Shown: one piece after another, positions 59,937-64,000 of the stretch
Position numbering within the stretch: the first letter of the stretch is position 1
Layout: every line of letters starts with the position of its first letter
Assembly (NCBI GenBank): GCA_963790525.1
Contig: CAWBOV010000003.1
Location: 434,001 to 498,000, forward strand
Reading direction: 5' to 3'
DNA: 64,000 nt
Source: CAWBOV01 sp963790525
GTDB taxonomy: Bacteria; Actinomycetota; Actinomycetes; Mycobacteriales; Jatrophihabitantaceae
Notes under the pieces: model-generated
Databases searched by the model: none
The model's input: only the letters and a program-made list of their open reading frames with translations
What the model was told of the DNA's origin: nothing
Made by a program: the position numbers and the translations under genes

Positions 59937-61936
59937 GCGGGCCGACGACGACCAAGCCCGCGGTGCCGCGGCGGCTGCCTCCGGGCGCACCACCGCGCGG
60001 CGGCGGCCCGCCGTGGATGAACGTCGGTCTGCCCGCGGAGAAGTCGATGGAGTTCGGGCCGTCCGCGCGGCGGCTCATCGCCCGGCTGCGTCCGGAGCGG
60101 GCCTGGGCGGTCCTGGTCATCGCGCTGGCGATCGTCAGTGTGGGGTTCACCGTCCTCGGTCCGCGCATCCTGGGCAAGGCGACCGACCAGATCTTCGCGG
60201 GCTGGATCGGCAAGCAGATCCCGGCCACGCAGACCGCACAGGAGACGATCGACCGGCTGCGCGCCAGCGGGCAGAACGACCGGGCCGACCTGCTCGCCCA
60301 CATGCACGTCGTGCCGGGGCACGGCATCGACTTCACCCGCCTCGGGCACCTGCTGATGCTGGCGATCTGCCTCTACATCGCCGCCAGCCTGCTGGCGTGG
60401 CTGCAGGGTTACATCCTCAACGGCGTCGTCCAGCGCACGATCCTGCAGTTGCGTGCGGATGTCGAGGCGAAGCTCAACCGCCTGCCCCTGCCGTACTTCG
60501 ACTCGCAGCCGCACGGTGAGCTGCTGAGCCGCGTCACCAACGACATCGACAACGTCTCGCAGAGCCTGCAGCAGACGCTGAGCCAGTTGCTGACGTCGTT
60601 GCTGACCGTCGTCGGCGTGCTCACGATGATGTTCCTGGTTTCCCCGCTGCTGGCCGTGATCGCGCTCCTGGCGATCCCGCTGTCGATGGTGGTGACCAAG
60701 CAGGTGGCCAAGCGTTCGCAGCGACTGTTCATCGCGCAGTGGACGCACACCGGCGCCCTGAACGGCCAGATCGAGGAGGCCTACACCGGCCACGAGCTGG
60801 TCAAGGTGTTCGGCCGGCACGAGGAGGTCGAGGCCGAGTTCGTCGCGAAGAACGACGAGCTCTTCGGCGCCAGCTTCGGCGCCCAGTTCGTGTCCGGCAT
60901 CATCATGCCGTCGATGATGTTCATCGGGAACCTCAGCTACGTCGCGATCGCCGTCGTGGGCGGCCTCCGCGTGGCGTCGGGATCGCTCAGCCTGGGCGAC
61001 GTACAGGCCTTCATCCAGTACTCGCGCCAGTTCACCCAGCCGTTGACGCAGGTGGCCTCGATGGCGAACCTGCTGCAATCCGGGGTCGCCTCCGCCGAGC
61101 GCGTGTTCGACCTGCTGGATGCGCCCGAGCAGTCCCCGGATCCGGTCGAGCCGGCGGTGGTCGACCAGCCCCGAGGGCGCGTCGAGTTCGAGCACGTCAG
61201 CTTCCGCTACCTGCCCGACGAGCCGCTGATCGAGGACCTGTCGCTGGTGGCCGAGCCGGGTCACACGATCGCGATCGTCGGGCCGACGGGCGCGGGCAAG
61301 ACCACGCTGGTCAATCTGATCATGCGTTTCTACGAGCTCGACGGCGGCCGGATCACCCTCGACGGCGTCGACATCACCGCCCTGGACCGGGACGCCCTGC
61401 GTGGAGAGATCGGCATGGTGCTGCAGGACACCTGGCTGTTCGGCGGAACCATCCGCGACAACATCGCCTACGGCGACCCCGAAGCCGACGAGGAGCGCAT
61501 CCTCGAAGCCGCCCGAGCGACCTTCGTGGACCGCTTCGTCCGCAGCCTGCCCGACGGCTACGACACCGTGATCGACGACGAGGGCAACAACGTCAGCGCG
61601 GGGGAGAAGCAGCTGATCACGATCGCGCGGGCGTTCCTGGCCAACCCGTCGCTGCTCATCCTCGACGAGGCGACGAGTTCGGTCGACACGCGGACCGAGG
61701 TGTTGTTGCAGCGCGCGATGGCCGCCCTGCGCTCGGAGCGCACCAGTTTCGTGATCGCGCACCGGCTGTCGACGATCCGGGACGCCCATCTCATCCTCGT
61801 GATGGACGGCGGGCAGATCGTCGAGCAGGGCACGCACGCCGAACTGCTGGCCGCGCAGGGCGCCTACTTCACCCTGTACAACGCCCAGTTCAGCCAGGCC
61901 GTCGCCGAGGACATCGACCTCATCGCCTCGCGCTGA
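59933..61936 (+). CDS. ABC exporter half, catalytically competent subunit
   Basis: 667 aa. The N-terminal 45 residues are Pro/Gly-rich; membrane domain about 55-400 with a roughly 50-residue extracytosolic insert after helix 1 (ATQTAQETIDRLRASGQNDR). ATPase: Walker A GPTGAGKTT, Walker B LLILDEATSSVD with the catalytic Glu and H-loop FVIAHRLSTIRD are intact, but the signature is NVSAGEKQL in place of SGGQ. Complementary to the defects of the partner, so the pair is a heterodimer with one active and one degenerate site (as in TM287/288). Exports drugs or lipids. Confidence 0.94.
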   Translation: MSGPTTTKPAVPRRLPPGAPPRGGGPPWMNVGLPAEKSMEFGPSARRLIARLRPERAWAVLVIALAIVSVGFTVLGPRILGKATDQIFAGWIGKQIPATQTAQETIDRLRASGQNDRADLLAHMHVVPGHGIDFTRLGHLLMLAICLYIAASLLAWLQGYILNGVVQRTILQLRADVEAKLNRLPLPYFDSQPHGELLSRVTNDIDNVSQSLQQTLSQLLTSLLTVVGVLTMMFLVSPLLAVIALLAIPLSMVVTKQVAKRSQRLFIAQWTHTGALNGQIEEAYTGHELVKVFGRHEEVEAEFVAKNDELFGASFGAQFVSGIIMPSMMFIGNLSYVAIAVVGGLRVASGSLSLGDVQAFIQYSRQFTQPLTQVASMANLLQSGVASAERVFDLLDAPEQSPDPVEPAVVDQPRGRVEFEHVSFRYLPDEPLIEDLSLVAEPGHTIAIVGPTGAGKTTLVNLIMRFYELDGGRITLDGVDITALDRDALRGEIGMVLQDTWLFGGTIRDNIAYGDPEADEERILEAARATFVDRFVRSLPDGYDTVIDDEGNNVSAGEKQLITIARAFLANPSLLILDEATSSVDTRTEVLLQRAMAALRSERTSFVIAHRLSTIRDAHLILVMDGGQIVEQGTHAELLAAQGAYFTLYNAQFSQAVAEDIDLIASR

Positions 61937-62041
61937 CCCGCGTCCCCGCACCCCTCAGCGCGTCGCGCTGATCGCGTCCCGACACCCCTCGACGGGCCGC
62001 TCTTCCGCCATGCCTGCGGACCTGCGGGATGCGTCGAAGCG

Positions 62042-62070
62042 TTGACACCCAGTTAACACGGTGGTAACAA
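62042..62070 (+). promoter_or_regulatory. Promoter of the lacI-type/GH39 operon
   Basis: TTGACA (62042-62047), a 17-bp spacer and TAACAA (62065-62070) match a housekeeping sigma promoter. The operator begins 11 bp after the -10 box, i.e. around the transcription start. Confidence 0.65.
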
Positions 62071-62081
62071 TCAACGAAACA

Positions 62082-62099
62082 TACGTAACCGGTTACGTA
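62082..62099. promoter_or_regulatory. Perfect 18-bp LacI-family operator
   Basis: TACGTAACCGGTTACGTA is fully symmetric with the central CG step typical of LacI/GalR sites. It overlaps the expected start of transcription, 14 bp before the ATG, so the repressor would block its own operon. Confidence 0.85.
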
Positions 62100-62113
62100 G
62101 TGAAGGAGGCGAG

Positions 62114-63172
62114 ATGCCCGCGCGCTCCACGATCTATGAGGTCGCTCGTCGTAGTGGCGTCTCGACCGCCACCGTGTCTCGTGTCATGAGTCAGGGGACC
62201 GGATTCTCCCTGGCCACCAAGCAGAAAGTCCTCGACAACGCGAAGGCGCTCGGCTGGACGCCCAGCGGAACCGCGAAGGCCCTGGCCGGCCAACGGGTCG
62301 GCATCGTCGGTCTGTTGTTCCCCGATCTCTCCGGCGACGTGGACATCGACCCCGACTCCCCGCTCTACGTCGACCAGGTCATCCGCGGCGCGGAACGCGC
62401 GGCCACCAGCGCCGGCGACGCAGTGCTCATCGCGGCGACCCGGTCCGACCGGGGCCGCGAGCTCGCGATCTCCGTGGCCAGCAAGGTCGACGGCCTCGTC
62501 GTCGCCGCGCAGAGCCTGTCGGACAAGGATGTCGCGGCACTGGCGAAGGTACTGCCGGTCGTGGTCATCGCGACCCGGCCCACCCGACGCAGGTACGACG
62601 TCGTCTGCGCCGACAACCTCGGCGGCGCCGCGGCGGTCACCGAACACCTCGTCCTCGAGCACGGCTATCGCGACTTCGCCTATGTCGCCGGACCGGCCCG
62701 CTCACCCGACTCGGTGGCGCGCTTCGCCGGTCACCGCTGGGCGCTGGAGCAGGTCGGCCACCCGGTCCCGGATGCGCCCGACGCCTACGGCGAGTTCACC
62801 GCGCCCGGTGGGGCTCGCGCGATGGAACTGATCCTGGGCCGACGACGTCCGCGGGCGGTGGTCTTCGGCAACGACGAGATGGCAGTGGGTGCGCTGTCTG
62901 TCCTGCGCCGCCACAGGCTGCGCGTCCCCACCGACATCGCGATCTGCGGCTTCGACGACATCTCGACGGCACGTCACCTGAACCCGACGCTGACGACCGT
63001 CCGGCAACCGATGCGCCAGATCGGCGAGGAGGCCGTCCGCACCCTCCTGGCCCGGCTGCGCGATCCGGACGCCCCGCGCCGTGAACTCGTACTCCCCACC
63101 GAACTGGTGGTGCGCCGCAGCTGCGGCTGCACCGCCCGCCGCACGTCAGGCAACGGAGCACAGCAACCGTAA
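62114..63172 (+). CDS. LacI-family transcriptional repressor
   Basis: 352 aa. HTH at residues about 5-30 (TIYEVARRSGVSTATVSRVM), hinge helix with AKALAGQRVGIVGLLFPD, and a periplasmic-binding-protein-like core: PLYVDQVIRGAERAATSAGD, DNLGGAAAVTEHLVLEHGYR, VFGNDEMAVGALSVLRRHRL, CGFDDISTARHLNPTLTTVR. RRSCGC at the end is a common LacI C-terminus. AAGGAGG upstream. Likely responds to an oligosaccharide released by the enzyme encoded 14 bp downstream. Confidence 0.95.
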   Translation: MPARSTIYEVARRSGVSTATVSRVMSQGTGFSLATKQKVLDNAKALGWTPSGTAKALAGQRVGIVGLLFPDLSGDVDIDPDSPLYVDQVIRGAERAATSAGDAVLIAATRSDRGRELAISVASKVDGLVVAAQSLSDKDVAALAKVLPVVVIATRPTRRRYDVVCADNLGGAAAVTEHLVLEHGYRDFAYVAGPARSPDSVARFAGHRWALEQVGHPVPDAPDAYGEFTAPGGARAMELILGRRRPRAVVFGNDEMAVGALSVLRRHRLRVPTDIAICGFDDISTARHLNPTLTTVRQPMRQIGEEAVRTLLARLRDPDAPRRELVLPTELVVRRSCGCTARRTSGNGAQQP

Positions 63173-63186
63173 GGACGGAGTGAACC

Positions 63187-64000
63187 GTGAGCGATCCAGA
63201 CACGACGCACGACACCGAACGGCTGGCCCGGGACGACTGGGAGCGCCGGATCTACACCCGGCTGACCGACACGTCTGCGGCCGACCAGGCGAGTGAGCTC
63301 CCCGCGCCCACGGGAGTCACGGCGACCCCGGCCCACGGCCACGTCCGGCTGAGCTGGGAGCCGGTCGACGGTGCCGCCGGCTACCTGATCGAACGTAGCG
63401 ACGGCCCCGACGGTGAGCCCCGCATCGTCGCCCACGGCGGCAGCGACGTCCCCGCGGTTCCCGAGCACGACTTCGCCGACACCGGCCTCGTGGACGGCGT
63501 CGACCACACCTACCGTGTCGGTGCGGTGGCCGGAGCGGAGTACCCGGTGTGGAACTGGTCCGAACCGGTGTCGGCGCGCACCTCGACCGCTCCGCCCGCT
63601 CCCGTGCAGATCCGCGTCGAGGCCGATCGTGTCGGGACCCTCAACCGCGTCTGGTACATGGCCGGCTCCGAGCGTCTGACCCAGCTGCAGTTCGGCGCCG
63701 ACGCGAGCGGCCACGACGTGGGCACGGAGTTCGCCGAGGCACTGCGCATCGTCCACGCCGACCTCGGCGTGACCTACGTGCGCGCCCACGCGATCCTCCA
63801 CGACGACAACAAGGTCGTGACCCGCGACGCCGAGGGCGTCGTCCACTACGACTTCACCACCGTCGACGAGCTCTACGACGAGATCCTCGCGGCGGGTGTG
63901 CGCCCCATCGTCGAACTCTCCTTCATGCCGGCCGAGCTGGCCGCCGATCCCGACGCGACCGTGTTCGCCTACCGCGGCATCATCAGCCCGCCGCGCGACT
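63187..64000 (+). CDS. GH39-type glycosidase, 3' end outside window
   Basis: 271 codons remain. Residues about 38-140 form a fibronectin type III domain (PTGVTATPAHGHVRLSWEPV, GYLIERSDGP, HTYRVGAVAG). Then GTLNRVWYMAGSERL and the start of a TIM barrel (LRIVHADLGVTYVRAHAILH, DELYDEILAAGVRPIVELSF MP) match the family 39 xylosidase/iduronidase barrel. The acid/base and nucleophile Glu residues lie beyond the window. No signal peptide: GTG start with GGAG 7 bases upstream. Probably splits xylo-oligosaccharides in the cytosol. Confidence 0.83.
   Translation, partial: MSDPDTTHDTERLARDDWERRIYTRLTDTSAADQASELPAPTGVTATPAHGHVRLSWEPVDGAAGYLIERSDGPDGEPRIVAHGGSDVPAVPEHDFADTGLVDGVDHTYRVGAVAGAEYPVWNWSEPVSARTSTAPPAPVQIRVEADRVGTLNRVWYMAGSERLTQLQFGADASGHDVGTEFAEALRIVHADLGVTYVRAHAILHDDNKVVTRDAEGVVHYDFTTVDELYDEILAAGVRPIVELSFMPAELAADPDATVFAYRGIISPPRD

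Overview
The window is high-GC DNA (roughly 70 percent), tightly packed, with many GTG starts and several starts that sit only 6-8 bases downstream of a TAnnnT-like -10 box, as in leaderless transcripts. Together with ANTAR regulators, fused PntA, an NhaA-DsbA fusion, DUF1684, DUF3237 and DUF7218-like proteins, this points to an actinomycete chromosome. I cannot name the genus. No rRNA, CRISPR array or intact prophage is visible.

Layout. 1-3113: end of a DHA2 efflux pump, a CAU-anticodon tRNA, then a tyrosine recombinase and an overlapping toxin-antitoxin pair, which look like a minimal tRNA-linked mobile element followed by about 350 bp of non-coding or decayed DNA. 3114-9163: a minus-strand catabolic operon (APC permease, DeoR regulator, GMC oxidoreductase, SIS-domain sugar isomerase or deglycase, ROK kinase) whose upstream region carries GAACAT/ATGTTC operator boxes. 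9357-12303: pntAB. 12446-20227: small membrane proteins, a TetR/DHA2 pump cassette, a secreted SGNH protein, NhaA-DsbA and a Pr6Pr-like protein. 20323-21142: an 11-copy repeat array with modular spacers. 21211-24690: a methyltransferase reading in frame into glutamate decarboxylase, then an MFS protein. 24680-28643: an autoregulated GntR pair and three ANTAR regulators. 28820-37624: an LPXTG surface protein, beta-carbonic anhydrase, SppA, a CynX-like transporter, a quinone-reductase-like protein, a Tat-exported tail-fibre-like protein and an amidase. 37611-42233: FUSC, TetR and DHA2 efflux locus. 42902-44810: nitronate monooxygenase with a formate/nitrite channel. 45041-57417: housekeeping and accessory genes (phytase-like esterase, DUF1684, LysR/MFS, NfeD/flotillin, GlgX, topoisomerase IB, DinB, CDF). 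57552-61936: TetR with a heterodimeric ABC exporter. 62042-64000: a LacI regulator with a perfect 18-bp operator driving a GH39-type glycosidase that is cut by the window end.

How the genes fit together. Efflux and its control dominate: four DHA2 or MFS drug-type pumps, FUSC and one ABC pair, four of these systems next to a TetR or LysR gene with recognisable operators. Two TetR cassettes share CGGAGG/CCTCCG operator arms. The most interesting candidates for undescribed biology are the SIS/ROK/GMC/permease operon (a possible variant Amadori-compound pathway), the modular repeat array, the methyltransferase-GAD open frame, and a hairpin plus tandem repeat that would hide the start site of the DUF1684 gene.
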